This document shows positions 1 to 8,947 of a stretch of 64,000 bases of DNA, one piece after another; the stretch's first letter is position 1; each line of letters opens with the position of its first letter. Origin of the DNA: Campylobacter sp. US33a (GTDB lineage Bacteria; Campylobacterota; Campylobacteria; Campylobacterales; Campylobacteraceae); assembly GCF_004378855.1 (NCBI RefSeq), contig NZ_RYYL01000003.1, positions 1 through 64,000 on the forward strand, written 5' to 3'. The notes beneath the pieces are model-generated. The model did no database searches. It was given only the letters and a program-made list of their open reading frames with translations, and had not been told where the DNA came from. The position numbers and the translations under genes were made by a program.

Positions 1-75
1 TTTTGCGATTTTATCATTCATACGATTAAAACAACGCAAAAATGTTGATTTCCCACACCCTGAAGCACCGATTAA
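1..75 (-). pseudogene. 5'-truncated fragment of phosphate ABC transporter ATPase (pstB)
   Basis: The minus strand from about base 75 down to the window edge reads P-L-I-G-A-S-G-C-G-K-S-T-F-L-R-C-F-N-R-M-N, the Walker A region typical of PstB, the cytoplasmic ATPase of high-affinity phosphate uptake. The same frame meets TAA at 88-90 only a few codons upstream, no start codon lies between, and the first about 30 residues of a PstB protein are absent. The piece abuts a response-regulator remnant on the other strand. I read it as a recombination leftover; whether the rest of pstB continues beyond base 1 cannot be seen. Confidence 0.65.
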
Positions 76-81
76 TGGGTG

Positions 82-313
82 ATTTTCTTAAGCACTAAAA
101 CCTTGCAAAAAGATATTTTAGATGGCTTTAAAGAAGGTTGTGATGATTATATTTGCAAGCCTTTTAATTTCAATGAGTTATTATTTAGAATCAAAGCAAT
201 AACCAAAAGAACCAATACAAAAAAAGGAAATTTTAATTTTTGAGAACTTTGTTTTAAATACAGATGAAAGAATTTTAAAATTTAAAGATGAAAAAATAAT
301 TTTTAAGATTTAA
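82..313 (+). pseudogene. Remnant of an OmpR-family response regulator
   Basis: From 82 the frame reads I-F-L-S-T-K-T, then D-I-L-D-G-F-K-E-G-C-D-D-Y-I-C-K-P-F and E-L-L-F-R-I-K-A-I. This is the C-terminal half of a CheY-like receiver domain, including the conserved KPF lysine, and it ends at TGA 241-243. A shifted frame continues with E-N-F-V-L-N-T-D-E-R-I-L-K-F-K, the usual first strand of an OmpR winged helix, to TAA 311-313. The phospho-acceptor half and the recognition helix are missing. Known for the family: two-component transcription regulators. Inferred: a dead gene; which regulator it came from is not decidable. Confidence 0.7.
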
Positions 314-342
314 ACATAAAACAATGAACTTTCGAAGTCTTC

Positions 343-399
343 ACCCTGCTATTTATGAAGACTTTATGACTTTAAGGACAAACTAAGCAGGGTTTTTTT
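343..399 (+). terminator. Rho-independent terminator-like hairpin, possibly the 3' end of a small RNA
   Basis: ACCCTGCT (343-350) is perfectly complementary to AGCAGGGT (386-393) and is followed by a T run to 399, so it would end plus-strand transcription. No gene on the plus strand leads into it, only the dead regulator, so the RNA ending here could be a small non-coding RNA. A competing hairpin, AAGTCTTCA (335-343) with TGAAGACTT (356-364), overlaps its left arm. Confidence 0.55.
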
Positions 400-550
400 A
401 AAATTAAATTAGCTTTTTTTAAAAATCAGTTCTTATCTAGCTTTTAATCGCTACGATAAGGACTACTAAAAGTATCAAAATGATAATTACTTCGTTCATC
501 TCAACCTCCTTTCAACTTTATTCAAAGTCTTCAGTCGGTTGTCCTTAAAG
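356..550. repeat. Inverted repeat pairs flanking the small-peptide gene
   Basis: CTTTAAGGACAA at 370-381 recurs as its exact reverse complement at 539-550, and TGAAGACTTT at 356-365 recurs as its reverse complement at 524-533. The right-hand copies lie in the leader of the small peptide at 437-499 and the left-hand copies beyond its stop codon. A minus-strand RNA covering both could therefore pair its leader with its 3' region. The two pairings cross and could not both form as one nested helix. Confidence 0.6.
437..499 (-). CDS. 20-residue hydrophobic membrane peptide (candidate type I toxin)
   Basis: The peptide reads MNEVIIILILLVVLIVAIKS: a short charged start, an almost uninterrupted run of I/L/V long enough to span a membrane, and a Lys-Ser end. 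AAAGGAGG (505-512) sits 5 nt before the ATG, one of the strongest ribosome sites in the window, and TATAAT (558-563, minus) would give a leader of about 50 nt. The leader contains CAACC, which could pair with GGUUG overlapping the Shine-Dalgarno site, plus the repeats described separately. Size, hydrophobicity and folded leader suit small type I toxins or regulatory membrane peptides. I do not recognise the sequence and the function is inferred. Confidence 0.5.
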   Translation of the reverse strand: MNEVIIILILLVVLIVAIKS

Positions 551-557
551 CTTGGAA

Positions 558-563
558 ATTATA
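558..563 (-). promoter_or_regulatory. -10 box for the small hydrophobic peptide
   Basis: A perfect TATAAT on the minus strand preceded by a T-rich stretch, as in Campylobacter sigma-70 promoters. The expected start is near 550, giving a leader that begins with the CTTTAAGGACAA repeat. Confidence 0.5.
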
Positions 564-613
564 TAAAAAATTGTTTTAGGAAAAGGTTAGAAGCTTAGAA
601 GATATGCAACCTA

Positions 614-1858
614 TTATTCTAAGCTATAAAGCTTTTTTCTTTGGCTAGAGCTTGCAATCCCCATTTGTTTGCGGTATTTTGTAATAGTTCTTCTGCCAAT
701 TTCAATCTTAAATTCTTTACTTGCAAGTTCAAGAAGTTTAAGATCACTCAAAGGCTTTTTGTGATTTTCTTTTTTAATCAAAGCACATATATAATCCTTT
801 ACACTGGCATTTGAAGTTTCTCCATCATCCAATGCTGTAGCAAAAAACTGCTTTAAAGGAATTAAACCACGATCGCAACTTAAATATTTATTCGCAATAG
901 CTCTTGAAATCGTCGAAGCATTGCGTTCTAAATCTTGAGCTAAATCTTTTAGGCGCATTGGCTTAATATCTCCACCCAAAAAGAAATCATACTGATGTTC
1001 AATAATCATAAGCCCTATCTTATATAAAGTTGCCTTACGCATCTCTAAAGCATCAATGAGATTTTTTGCTTCTTTGATGTAAGAATTTAAAAATTCATGA
1101 TTTAAATCATCGGTTTGCAAACAAATTTCTGGATAATAATCATCATTAATTTTCACTTTAATTTCATCATTTTCTCTATACACAAAAATATCAGGCACTA
1201 CATGGTTGCTATCTTCAAAATATTCCAAAAAAGGTGGAGTAGAAAATTTTTTAATTAAACGCAAAGCTGTTTTATATAAAGGTTCTTTGATAAATTCGTG
1301 TATATTTTCAAAATTTAAAATTAATTTTTTGCTAAATTCATAAAGTTCATCTTCAAGCTCTTCATTATCAAGACAAAAAAGTAAAGCTTCCTTATAATCC
1401 TTAGCACCAACACCCAAAGGATCAAGATACTTAAATCTCACCCTAACCTTTTCTAAATCTTCTTGAGTGATCCCTACAAACACCTCATCATCAAATTCAA
1501 AATATCCTTCATGATTTAAACAAGAAATAATTTTTTCTGCAATTTCTTGAGATTTTTGAGTAGGAAAAAGTGGAGGAATAATTTGTTCGTTTAAAAGCTC
1601 ATAAACACTTTTTTTATCAACACTTAAAGCCTCTAGCGTATCTGAAATTGAATTTTTATGAAAATTTTCAAAATGCTGTTTTTTAGGAAGTTTAAAATTT
1701 TGCGAATTTTCTTCCACGCTAACAAAAGGATTATCCTTAGCAATTTCACTTAAATTTTCTTTTAAATCTTCAATATTAGCTTGCAAAATAGGAAGCCAAG
1801 AACGCAAGGTTTGTGATAATTTAGCCTTTTGAGCGATAGAAGTTTTTTGTTTTAGCAT
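614..1858 (-). CDS. rpoN: RNA polymerase sigma-54 factor RpoN
   Basis: RpoN directs core RNA polymerase to -24/-12 promoters; in Campylobacter these drive middle flagellar genes (hook, basal body, minor flagellin) with the FlgSR system. The 414-aa protein has the glutamine/leucine-rich activator-interacting region at residues 1-45, a core-binding region in the middle, a helix-turn-helix near 310-335 (L-K-D-L-A-Q-D-L-E-R-N-A-S-T-I-S-R-A-I) and an RpoN box near 393 reading G-R-R-T-I-T-K-Y-R. The length is usual for Campylobacter. It is the last gene of a minus-strand operon, and its ATG overlaps the last base of lptB. Confidence 0.96.
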   Translation of the reverse strand: MLKQKTSIAQKAKLSQTLRSWLPILQANIEDLKENLSEIAKDNPFVSVEENSQNFKLPKKQHFENFHKNSISDTLEALSVDKKSVYELLNEQIIPPLFPTQKSQEIAEKIISCLNHEGYFEFDDEVFVGITQEDLEKVRVRFKYLDPLGVGAKDYKEALLFCLDNEELEDELYEFSKKLILNFENIHEFIKEPLYKTALRLIKKFSTPPFLEYFEDSNHVVPDIFVYRENDEIKVKINDDYYPEICLQTDDLNHEFLNSYIKEAKNLIDALEMRKATLYKIGLMIIEHQYDFFLGGDIKPMRLKDLAQDLERNASTISRAIANKYLSCDRGLIPLKQFFATALDDGETSNASVKDYICALIKKENHKKPLSDLKLLELASKEFKIEIGRRTITKYRKQMGIASSSQRKKLYSLE

Positions 1859-2586
1859 TATTCTAAGAGCCTAAACTCTGATCCTAAGTAATGTTTTTTT
1901 ACATCTTGATTGCGTGCAATTTCTTCCGCGCTACCGCTAGCAAGCAAACTTCCTGATTTAATAACATAAGCTCTATCGCAAATTGCCAAAGTTTCTCTAA
2001 CATTATGATCAGTAATTAAAATACCTATATTTAGAGCTTTTAGCTCTTTAATCAAACTCTGAATTTCAGCCACCGCAATAGGATCAACTCCAGCAAAAGG
2101 TTCATCAAGAAGTAAAAATTTTGGATTACACATCAAGGATCTTGCGATCTCGCAACGCCGCCTTTCTCCACCACTTAAACTCAAACCCTTCCTTAAGCGA
2201 ATAGGCTCTATACTTAATAACTCAAGCATTTGCTCTACTTTTTCATGTAAAATTTTCTTATCTTTATAAAAAATTTGAGCTGCTAAAAGCAAATTATCTT
2301 CTACGCTTAAATCTTTAAATATACTGCTTTCTTGTGGCAAATAACCGATGCCTTGTCTAGCTCTTTTATTTAAAGGTTCTTTGGTAATATCCTTCCCATC
2401 CAATAAAACTCTACCACTACTTGGTGGTATAAGACCACATATCATATAAAAAGTCGTGGTTTTGCCTGCCCCATTTGGACCCAAAAGTCCGACAACTTCA
2501 CCACTATTTACTTCCAAAGATACACTTTGAATGATTTTGGTTTTTCGAATCGTTTTTTCTAAATTGCTAACTTCTAACTTACTCAT
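1858..2586 (-). CDS. lptB: LPS/LOS export ABC transporter ATP-binding protein LptB
   Basis: LptB is the cytoplasmic ATPase that powers extraction of lipooligosaccharide from the inner membrane through LptFG. Visible are Walker [10 protein letters not shown] near residue 40, the Q-loop, the signature L-S-G-G-E-R-R-R, Walker B F-L-L-L-D-E-P and the H-loop T-D-H-N-V-R-E-T, the last being typical of LptB. I start at the MSKLEV methionine; an upstream in-frame ATG at 2595 adds three residues. It follows tsaE with a short overlap and precedes rpoN, an arrangement also common in Proteobacteria. Confidence 0.93.
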   Translation of the reverse strand: MSKLEVSNLEKTIRKTKIIQSVSLEVNSGEVVGLLGPNGAGKTTTFYMICGLIPPSSGRVLLDGKDITKEPLNKRARQGIGYLPQESSIFKDLSVEDNLLLAAQIFYKDKKILHEKVEQMLELLSIEPIRLRKGLSLSGGERRRCEIARSLMCNPKFLLLDEPFAGVDPIAVAEIQSLIKELKALNIGILITDHNVRETLAICDRAYVIKSGSLLASGSAEEIARNQDVKKHYLGSEFRLLE

Positions 2587-2986
2587 AAATTTCATACTTT
2601 CTTTTGTAATTTTGAGGCGTAATTTTTATCATTAAATTTGGAATTTCAAAACGATCTAAATATTTTTTAAGTTTTTCATCACCCCATTCTACTAAATGCA
2701 AACCTTGTTCAAAAAAATTTTCTATCAAACCATTTTTCAACAATTTTTCAAAACCTTCTTGATAAATATCATAATGATAGATTTTTCCTTCTTGACTAAG
2801 GTATTCTTGCATTGTACAAAAAGTAGGCGATGTTGGTATAATTTGACTTTGTCTAAAAGCCGCTAAAGCCTTTACAAGACTGGTCTTACCACTTGCTAAA
2901 TCTCCTTGCAAAATCACCACACCATTTTTAGGCAAAATTTCACAAATTTTATCAAGCTCATCTAAAGCTAAAACCATTTCTTTCAT
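2579..2986 (-). CDS. tsaE: tRNA threonylcarbamoyladenosine biosynthesis protein TsaE
   Basis: TsaE is the small ATPase of the TsaBDE complex that makes t6A at position 37 of ANN-decoding tRNAs. The 135-aa protein has the P-loop [11 protein letters not shown] near residue 28, the family block S-P-T-F near 52, H-Y-D-I-Y near 70, and V-E-W-G-D near 99. Its start overlaps the stop of the S4-domain gene by 4 nt and its end overlaps lptB, so all four genes are probably co-transcribed and translationally coupled. Confidence 0.92.
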   Translation of the reverse strand: MKEMVLALDELDKICEILPKNGVVILQGDLASGKTSLVKALAAFRQSQIIPTSPTFCTMQEYLSQEGKIYHYDIYQEGFEKLLKNGLIENFFEQGLHLVEWGDEKLKKYLDRFEIPNLMIKITPQNYKRKYEIYE

Positions 2987-3228
2987 ATTTTTACCACATA
3001 TTCATTTTGAGCTGATTTTGGGATACTTTTATTTTGTGGAATAGCAAGAACTTTATAATTATCTTGATGTGTAGTAAATTGTATGCTAAGTATATCACCG
3101 ATTTTAACCTCTTTACTAGGCTTAACCACAATACCATTAATAGTTACTACACCACTTTTACACATATCTTCAGAAATCGCTCGACGCTTTGTAATATTTA
3201 CCGTATTTAAAAACTTATCTACTCTCAT
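2983..3228 (-). CDS. Small S4-domain RNA-binding protein (Hsp15/RqcP-like)
   Basis: This short S4-domain protein begins M-R-V-D-K-F-L, followed by the classic S4 pattern (residues R-R, D-M-C-K-S-G-V-V, and V-K-P-S-K-E-V-K-I-G-D). I chose the start at 3228 (81 residues) because S4 proteins of this type start directly at (M)RLDKFL; a longer frame from 3267 adds 13 residues without S4 similarity. Members of the family bind 50S subunits carrying stalled peptidyl-tRNA or rRNA stems. It is the first gene of the operon tsaE-lptB-rpoN. Its exact role in Campylobacter is not known to me. Confidence 0.82.
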   Translation of the reverse strand: MRVDKFLNTVNITKRRAISEDMCKSGVVTINGIVVKPSKEVKIGDILSIQFTTHQDNYKVLAIPQNKSIPKSAQNEYVVKI

Positions 3229-3358
3229 TCTTGTAATTTTATCAAAAAAAACTAATTTTTGGAACAAAAAATGCTTATTTATTGAATTTTGTGTTTTATC
3301 TTCGATTCATTAATCAAACAGATGCAAATTTAAAAAATATTTTTTTCAAATTTAAAGC

Positions 3359-3364
3359 TATAAT
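3359..3364 (+). promoter_or_regulatory. -10 box of argG
   Basis: GC-TATAAT in the divergent gap between the S4 gene and argG, about 53 nt before the argG ATG, preceded by A/T tracts and no clear -35, which is usual in Campylobacter. The argG ribosome site AAAAGGATGA lies at about 3405-3414. Confidence 0.55.
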
Positions 3365-3417
3365 GTAATTATTTTTAGCTAAAATTTCTAACAATTTTCA
3401 CATAAAAAGGATGAATA

Positions 3418-4638
3418 ATGAAAAATGATGTAAAAAAAGTTGTTTTAGCTTATTCTGGGGGACTTGATACAAGTATTATTTTAAAATGGTTACAAGATGA
3501 ATACAATTGCGAAGTAGTGACATTTACGGCAGATATTGGTCAAGGCGAAGAACTTGAACCTGCTAGAAAAAAAGCCCTTTCTTTGGGTATTAAAGAAGAA
3601 AATATTTTTATTAAAGATTTAAGAGATGAATTTGTAAAAGATTATGTATTTCCTATGTTTAGAGCAAATGCAATTTATGAAGGGGAATACTTGCTAGGCA
3701 CAAGCATTGCGCGCCCATTAATCGCAAAAACCCAAGCGCAAATCGCCTTACAAACTGGCGCAGATGCAGTAAGTCATGGAGCTACAGGTAAAGGAAACGA
3801 TCAGGTGCGCTTTGAACTTGGATATTTAGCATTCAATCCTGATTTAAAAATCATTGCTCCTTGGAGAGAATGGGATTTAAATAGCCGCGAAAAACTTCTA
3901 GCCTATGCACAAAAACATGGTATTGATATCACCAAGAAAAAAGGTAAATCACCTTATTCTATGGATGCAAATTTGCTTCACATTTCTTATGAAGGGCTTG
4001 TTTTAGAAGATCCAGCACACGCCCCTGAAGATGATATGTGGAGATGGAGCAAAAGCCCAAAAGAAGCTCCTAATGAAAGCGAAATTATAGAACTTGAATT
4101 TGTTAAAGGTGATTTAGTAGCTATAAATGGCGAAAAATTAAGCCCAGCAGGACTTTTAACAAAACTGAATGAATTAGGTTGTAAACATGGTATAGGACGC
4201 CTTGATATAGTAGAAAATCGTTATGTAGGTATGAAAAGTCGTGGTTGCTATGAAACCCCAGGCGGAACTATACTTTTAAAAGCGCATCGTGCTATTGAAA
4301 GCATTACGCTTGATAGAGAAGCGGCACATTTAAAAGACGAACTTATGCCAAAATATGCAAGCTTGATTTATAATGGCTATTGGTTTTCGCCGGAAAGATA
4401 TATGCTCCAAGCCTTAATCGATGAGTCTCAAAAACACGCTAATGGCAAAATAAAATTAGAACTTTATAAAGGTAATGTGATGGTGATTGGCCGCGAAAGC
4501 GCTAATGATAGCTTGTTTAATGCAGCTTATTGCACTTTCGAAGAAGATGAAGTGTATAATCAAAAGGATGCAGCAGGATTTATTAAACTCAATGCCTTGC
4601 GTTTTATCATTGCAGGTAAAAATGGAAGAAAATTTTAA
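3418..4638 (+). CDS. argG: Argininosuccinate synthase
   Basis: ArgG joins citrulline and aspartate with ATP, the penultimate step of arginine synthesis in the cytoplasm. The 406-aa protein has the nucleotide-binding P-loop A-Y-S-G-G-L-D-T-S near residue 11, the block [15 protein letters not shown] near 118, and [11 protein letters not shown] near 260. The length is that of the family. It is followed after 27 nt by rplI and lies divergent from the S4-tsaE-lptB-rpoN operon. Confidence 0.97.
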   Translation: MKNDVKKVVLAYSGGLDTSIILKWLQDEYNCEVVTFTADIGQGEELEPARKKALSLGIKEENIFIKDLRDEFVKDYVFPMFRANAIYEGEYLLGTSIARPLIAKTQAQIALQTGADAVSHGATGKGNDQVRFELGYLAFNPDLKIIAPWREWDLNSREKLLAYAQKHGIDITKKKGKSPYSMDANLLHISYEGLVLEDPAHAPEDDMWRWSKSPKEAPNESEIIELEFVKGDLVAINGEKLSPAGLLTKLNELGCKHGIGRLDIVENRYVGMKSRGCYETPGGTILLKAHRAIESITLDREAAHLKDELMPKYASLIYNGYWFSPERYMLQALIDESQKHANGKIKLELYKGNVMVIGRESANDSLFNAAYCTFEEDEVYNQKDAAGFIKLNALRFIIAGKNGRKF

Positions 4639-4665
4639 TTATACAAAAGGTAACGAAAGGACGAA

Positions 4666-5109
4666 ATGAAAGTATTATTAATCAAAGATGTAAAAGGACT
4701 CGGAAAAGCTGGAGAAGTCAAAGAAGTAAAAGATGGCTATGGGCAAAATTTCCTAATAGGAAAAGGTTTTGCTAAGGCTGCTACAACTGAAGTTTTAAGA
4801 AAATACGAAAGTGATAAGAAAAAAGAAGCAGAAAATTTGCGTTTTGAAATAGCGAATTTAGAAAAATTAAAAGATGAGCTTAGCAAAATCACACTTGAAA
4901 TTTCAAAGCCTGTTGGTGCAAATGGAAGTTTATTTGGCGGAGTAACTAAAGATGAAATAGCAAATGCCTTAAAAACGCAAAAAAATATAGAAATTGATAA
5001 AAAAAGTTTGGAGTGTGATACCTTAAAAAATCTTGGTTTGCACGAAGTAAGCGTAAAATTAGGCCATGCTATCCATGCAAATTTTAAAATCAACATAAAG
5101 GCTGAATAA
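4666..5109 (+). CDS. rplI: 50S ribosomal protein L9
   Basis: L9 binds 23S rRNA at the base of the L1 stalk and limits frameshifting. The 147-aa protein begins [16 protein letters not shown], the family signature, followed by G-Y-G-Q-N-F-L-I near residue 25, a long connecting helix (about 45-75) and the C-terminal RNA-binding domain with G-S-L-F-G-G-V-T. The stop codon overlaps the hslV start (TAATG), suggesting translational coupling. Confidence 0.97.
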   Translation: MKVLLIKDVKGLGKAGEVKEVKDGYGQNFLIGKGFAKAATTEVLRKYESDKKKEAENLRFEIANLEKLKDELSKITLEISKPVGANGSLFGGVTKDEIANALKTQKNIEIDKKSLECDTLKNLGLHEVSVKLGHAIHANFKINIKAE

Positions 5110-5651
5110 TGTTTCATGCAACAACGATTTTAGCTTATAAAGGTAAAAGCAAATCTGTAATCGGTGGAGATGGTCAAGTAAGCTTTGGTAACACCGTCTT
5201 AAAAGGTAATGCAGTAAAAATCAGAAAGCTAAATAATGGCAAAGTTTTAGCAGGTTTTGCAGGATCTACTGCAGATGCTTTTAATCTTTTTGATATGTTT
5301 GAAAATTTACTCCAAAGCTCTAAAGGCGATCTTTTGAAAGCGGCGATTGATTTTTCTAAAGAATGGAGAAAAGACAAATATTTAAGAAAACTTGAAGCCA
5401 TGATGATAGTGCTTGATAGAGAACATATTTTCTTGCTTTCTGGCACAGGTGATGTGGTTGAGCCCGAAGATGGAAAAATTGTCGCTATTGGAAGCGGAGG
5501 AAACTACGCACTTTCGGCTGCAAGAGCTTTAGCAAAGCATGCGAGTTTAGATGAAGAAGAATTAGTAAAATCAAGCCTTGAGATCGCAGGTGAGATTTGC
5601 ATTTATACTAATACTAATATAAAAACTTATGTAATCGAGGATGAGAAATGA
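5109..5651 (+). CDS. hslV: HslV, peptidase subunit of the HslUV protease
   Basis: HslV forms a double-hexamer peptidase that degrades proteins unfolded by HslU. The 180-aa protein has the N-terminal nucleophile region T-T-I-L-A, then G-G-D-G-Q-V-S-F-G and [10 protein letters not shown]. The catalytic Thr is preceded by M-F-H-A rather than Met alone as in E. coli, so a short propeptide must be removed. The gene overlaps rplI by one base and hslU by 4 nt. Confidence 0.96.
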   Translation: MFHATTILAYKGKSKSVIGGDGQVSFGNTVLKGNAVKIRKLNNGKVLAGFAGSTADAFNLFDMFENLLQSSKGDLLKAAIDFSKEWRKDKYLRKLEAMMIVLDREHIFLLSGTGDVVEPEDGKIVAIGSGGNYALSAARALAKHASLDEEELVKSSLEIAGEICIYTNTNIKTYVIEDEK

Positions 5652-6967
5652 ATTTAACCCCAAAAGAAATCGTTAAATTTTTAGATGATTATGTTATAGG
5701 ACAAAAAAAAGCTAAAAAAATCATAGCCATAGCTTTAAGAAATCGTTATCGCAGGATGCAGCTTAGTCCTGAACTTCAAGATGATATCATGCCAAAAAAT
5801 ATCTTAATGATAGGATCAACCGGTGTAGGTAAAACCGAAATTGCAAGGCGTTTAGCAAAAATGATGGGTTTTCCTTTTATTAAAATAGAAGCAAGCAAAT
5901 ACACTGAAGTTGGTTTTGTGGGTCGTGATGTTGAAAGTATGGTAAGAGATCTAGCGAATGCGGCTTTAAATTTAGTAAAAAATGAACAAAGAGAAAAAAA
6001 TAAAGAAAAAATCGATGAATTTATAGAAAATAAAATCTTAGAAAAACTCTTACCCCCTTTACCAAAAGGAGTAAGCGATGAAAAACAAGAAGAATATAAA
6101 AATTCTTTAGAAAAAATGCGTTTAAAACTTAGAAATGGCGATTTAGATGAAAGCGTGATAGAAATAGAAATTTCTCAAAGTATGTTTGATACAAACCCAA
6201 ATTTACCGCCTGAAATGGGGGCTATGCAAGATATAGTTAAAGTTATCGGTGTAGGCAGCAAAAAAGTCAAAAAAGAAATGAAAATCAAAGATGCCAAAAA
6301 TGCTTTAAAAACAGAGGCTGGAGAAAAAATTTTAGATCAAGAAAGTATCAAAAGTGAAGCTTTAAGAAGAGCCGAAAATGAAGGAATTATTTTCATTGAT
6401 GAGATTGATAAAATCGCCGTTTCAAGTGGAAATTCAAACCGCCAAGATCCAAGCAAAGAAGGTGTACAAAGAGATTTACTTCCTATTGTCGAAGGATCTA
6501 ATGTGCAAACAAAAATCGGCACTTTAAAAACCGATCATATCCTTTTTATAGCAGCAGGGGCTTTTCATCTTAGTAAACCAAGCGATTTAATCCCTGAACT
6601 TCAAGGGCGTTTTCCTTTAAGAGTGGAACTAGATAGCCTTGATGATAAAGCGCTTTATGAGATTTTAACGCGTCCAAAAAATTCACTTTTAAAACAATAT
6701 GCTGAACTTTTAAAAACTGAAAATTTAGAGCTTGAATTTGAAGATGAAACCATAAAAGAAATTGCAAAAATTGCCTCTAAAGCCAATGAAGAAATGCAAG
6801 ATATTGGCGCAAGGCGTTTACATACGGTGATAGAAAAATTACTTGAAGATTTAAGTTTTGAAGCTGATGAATATGCGGGCAAAAAATTCATAGTGGACAA
6901 AAAAATGGTAGAAGAAAAACTTGGAGATATTATCGAAAATAAAGACTTGGCTAGGTATATTTTGTGA
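5648..6967 (+). CDS. hslU: HslU, ATPase/unfoldase subunit of the HslUV protease
   Basis: HslU is the AAA+ hexamer that recognises, unfolds and feeds substrates to HslV. The 439-aa protein begins with the family start [11 protein letters not shown], has Walker [10 protein letters not shown] near residue 57, the pore motif G-F-V-G-R-D-V-E near 88, a lysine/glutamate-rich intermediate domain (about 110-230), Walker [10 protein letters not shown] near 244, and sensor 2 near 385 (D-I-G-A-R-R-L). It overlaps hslV and era by 4 nt each. Confidence 0.97.
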   Translation: MNLTPKEIVKFLDDYVIGQKKAKKIIAIALRNRYRRMQLSPELQDDIMPKNILMIGSTGVGKTEIARRLAKMMGFPFIKIEASKYTEVGFVGRDVESMVRDLANAALNLVKNEQREKNKEKIDEFIENKILEKLLPPLPKGVSDEKQEEYKNSLEKMRLKLRNGDLDESVIEIEISQSMFDTNPNLPPEMGAMQDIVKVIGVGSKKVKKEMKIKDAKNALKTEAGEKILDQESIKSEALRRAENEGIIFIDEIDKIAVSSGNSNRQDPSKEGVQRDLLPIVEGSNVQTKIGTLKTDHILFIAAGAFHLSKPSDLIPELQGRFPLRVELDSLDDKALYEILTRPKNSLLKQYAELLKTENLELEFEDETIKEIAKIASKANEEMQDIGARRLHTVIEKLLEDLSFEADEYAGKKFIVDKKMVEEKLGDIIENKDLARYIL

Positions 6968-7836
6968 AAAGTGGTTTCATCTCTCTTATAGGAAGAACAA
7001 ATGCTGGGAAAAGTAGCATTATAAATTCTTTATTAGATGAGAAAATCACTCTTGTTTCACACAAACAAAATGCCACAAGACGCAAAATCAGTGCTATCGT
7101 GATGCATAAGGATAATCAACTTATCTTCATTGATACGCCAGGGTTACACAAAAGCGATGCGATATTAAATCAGCTCATGATTCAATCGGCGATTAAATCT
7201 ATAGCAGATTGCGATCTGATTGTTTTTGTAGCAAGCGTTTATGATGATATGCAAAATTATCAGGACTTTTTAAAACTTAATCCCAAAACACCGCATATCA
7301 TCGTTTTAAACAAAGTTGATTTGTGTGATAATGCAAGTTTGTTTAAAAAACTCGATGAATACAATTTATTTAAAGAACAGTTTCAAGCTCTTATTCCTTT
7401 TTCTTGCAAGAAAAAAGCTTATAAAAAAATTTTACTTGATGAAATTTGCAAATACCTTCCAGAACACGAGTATTTCTTTGATCCTGAATTTATTACAAAT
7501 AGCAATGAGAAAGAAATTTATAGGGATTTTATTTTAGAATCCTTATATGAAAATTTTAGTGATGAGTTACCCTATAGTAGTGAAGTTATCATAACTCGCT
7601 TTAAAGAAGAAGCACAAATACTTTTTATCGATGCAAATATTATCACAAACACTAATTCACATAAAGCAATGCTAATAGGAAAAAATGGCGCTAGCATTAA
7701 AAGACTTGGTAAAGATGCGAGAGAAAAAATTCAAAAATTAGCTAATAAAAAAGTAATGCTAAAACTTTTCGTTCAAGTAAAAAAAGATTGGCAAAAAGAC
7801 CAAGATTTCATCAAAAAAGCAATACTAAATGATTAA
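6964..7836 (+). CDS. era: GTPase Era, 30S ribosome assembly factor
   Basis: Era binds the 3' end of 16S rRNA and checks 30S maturation. The 290-aa protein has G1 G-R-T-N-A-G-K-S-S near residue 10, G3 D-T-P-G-L-H near 56, G4 N-K-V-D near 119, and a C-terminal KH domain with [12 protein letters not shown] near 240. It starts with GTG overlapping hslU and overlaps the next gene by 8 nt, so the two unusual downstream membrane genes are tied to this housekeeping operon. Confidence 0.96.
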   Translation: MKSGFISLIGRTNAGKSSIINSLLDEKITLVSHKQNATRRKISAIVMHKDNQLIFIDTPGLHKSDAILNQLMIQSAIKSIADCDLIVFVASVYDDMQNYQDFLKLNPKTPHIIVLNKVDLCDNASLFKKLDEYNLFKEQFQALIPFSCKKKAYKKILLDEICKYLPEHEYFFDPEFITNSNEKEIYRDFILESLYENFSDELPYSSEVIITRFKEEAQILFIDANIITNTNSHKAMLIGKNGASIKRLGKDAREKIQKLANKKVMLKLFVQVKKDWQKDQDFIKKAILND

Positions 7837-8947
7837 AATTTTAAAAAATAAAGAAAGAAAATTCCTAAATTTTGAGCAAGTCTTATACACTCAGCTTCCC
7901 TATGAAAAAAGTGAAAATTTAGAAGAAATTTTATTTGAAAAATCTTGCGAAGATTTAAATATTACAGAAAATTTAAACTATCAAATGTCTTATATTTTAG
8001 AAGAAAATTTAGCGCATATTTTTTTAACTTTAAGTGAAAATATTGATTTTAAATGTGACGATATATTTGCACAAGCTCTGCTTTTTAGTGCTTATAAAAG
8101 TGATGAAAACATTTGTTTTGTTCATTTTGATGAAAATATTACTTGCGCTTGCTTTTATCAAAATCAAATTTTTAAAAACTACAAAATCATTCCTAATTTT
8201 AGTCTTAAAAAAATTGCCAATCAAGATATTCAAGATAGTTTTGAGAATGTGGTTTTTGGACAAGGAAGATTAGAAATTTTGCTTCAAAAATACAAAATAA
8301 AACATATCGTATTTATTAATGATAAATTTAATTTTTCTAAATTTTGCAAAGAAAAGCTTAACACACATTGCTCCCTTCTTGATAAATCCACTTATCCTGA
8401 ACTTTTAAAAAACATTCAATTGCAAAAAAGTGCCAACTTCATCAAACATTCTCCTTCGAGATTAAATCTTTGGCAAAAAAGTATATTTATTTTTCTCATT
8501 TCTTTTATGGCAACTCTTATACCATCATTTTTCAAAGCCTATGATGCATATAAATTTAATCAAGAAAAGGAGCTTTTGCAAACATCACTTTCGCAATTAA
8601 ATTTACAAGAACAAAATTTAAGCATTGCTATAGTAAAAAAAGAAAAACAAGTGCAAGAAAATGAGAATCTACTTAATGATTACAAAGATATTTTTAAAAA
8701 TTTAAATGAGCATATTTCCTTTGATTCTCCTTTGGAAAATATTTACCAGCTTAGTAAACTTTTACAAGAATATAATGTAAAAATAAATAATTTAAACATC
8801 CATTCTCATAAAATTTACATTCAAGCTGAACAAAGTAGTACTTTAGAAAAACTCTTAAGCGAAATCCACCTAAGTCCTAATTTCACCCTTAAGAAAAAAG
8901 AAATTAAAAATAAAATATATCATATAGAATTGGAACTTCGTCAATGA
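7829..8947 (+). CDS. Membrane protein, GspL/PilM-PilN-like organisation
   Basis: The 372-aa protein has an N-terminal part of about 210 residues with no membrane segment, a single membrane helix at about 214-235 ([13 protein letters not shown]), then a coiled coil (about 240-295) and a small alpha/beta tail (about 310-370). GspL of type II secretion, and the PilM-PilN pair of type IV pili, share this build: cytoplasmic actin-like domain, one helix, coiled coil, periplasmic ferredoxin-like fold. It overlaps era and is followed immediately by a PilO/GspM-like gene. The reading rests on architecture only. Campylobacter uses a type II-like system for DNA uptake, so a role there is possible but unproven. 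Confidence 0.6.
   Translation: MIKILKNKERKFLNFEQVLYTQLPYEKSENLEEILFEKSCEDLNITENLNYQMSYILEENLAHIFLTLSENIDFKCDDIFAQALLFSAYKSDENICFVHFDENITCACFYQNQIFKNYKIIPNFSLKKIANQDIQDSFENVVFGQGRLEILLQKYKIKHIVFINDKFNFSKFCKEKLNTHCSLLDKSTYPELLKNIQLQKSANFIKHSPSRLNLWQKSIFIFLISFMATLIPSFFKAYDAYKFNQEKELLQTSLSQLNLQEQNLSIAIVKKEKQVQENENLLNDYKDIFKNLNEHISFDSPLENIYQLSKLLQEYNVKINNLNIHSHKIYIQAEQSSTLEKLLSEIHLSPNFTLKKKEIKNKIYHIELELRQ

Noticed and set aside
437-499. Reading the 20-aa peptide as KdpF
   Set aside because: KdpF precedes kdpA on the same strand; here the sequence downstream of the peptide is the remnant regulator on the opposite strand and no kdp gene is visible.
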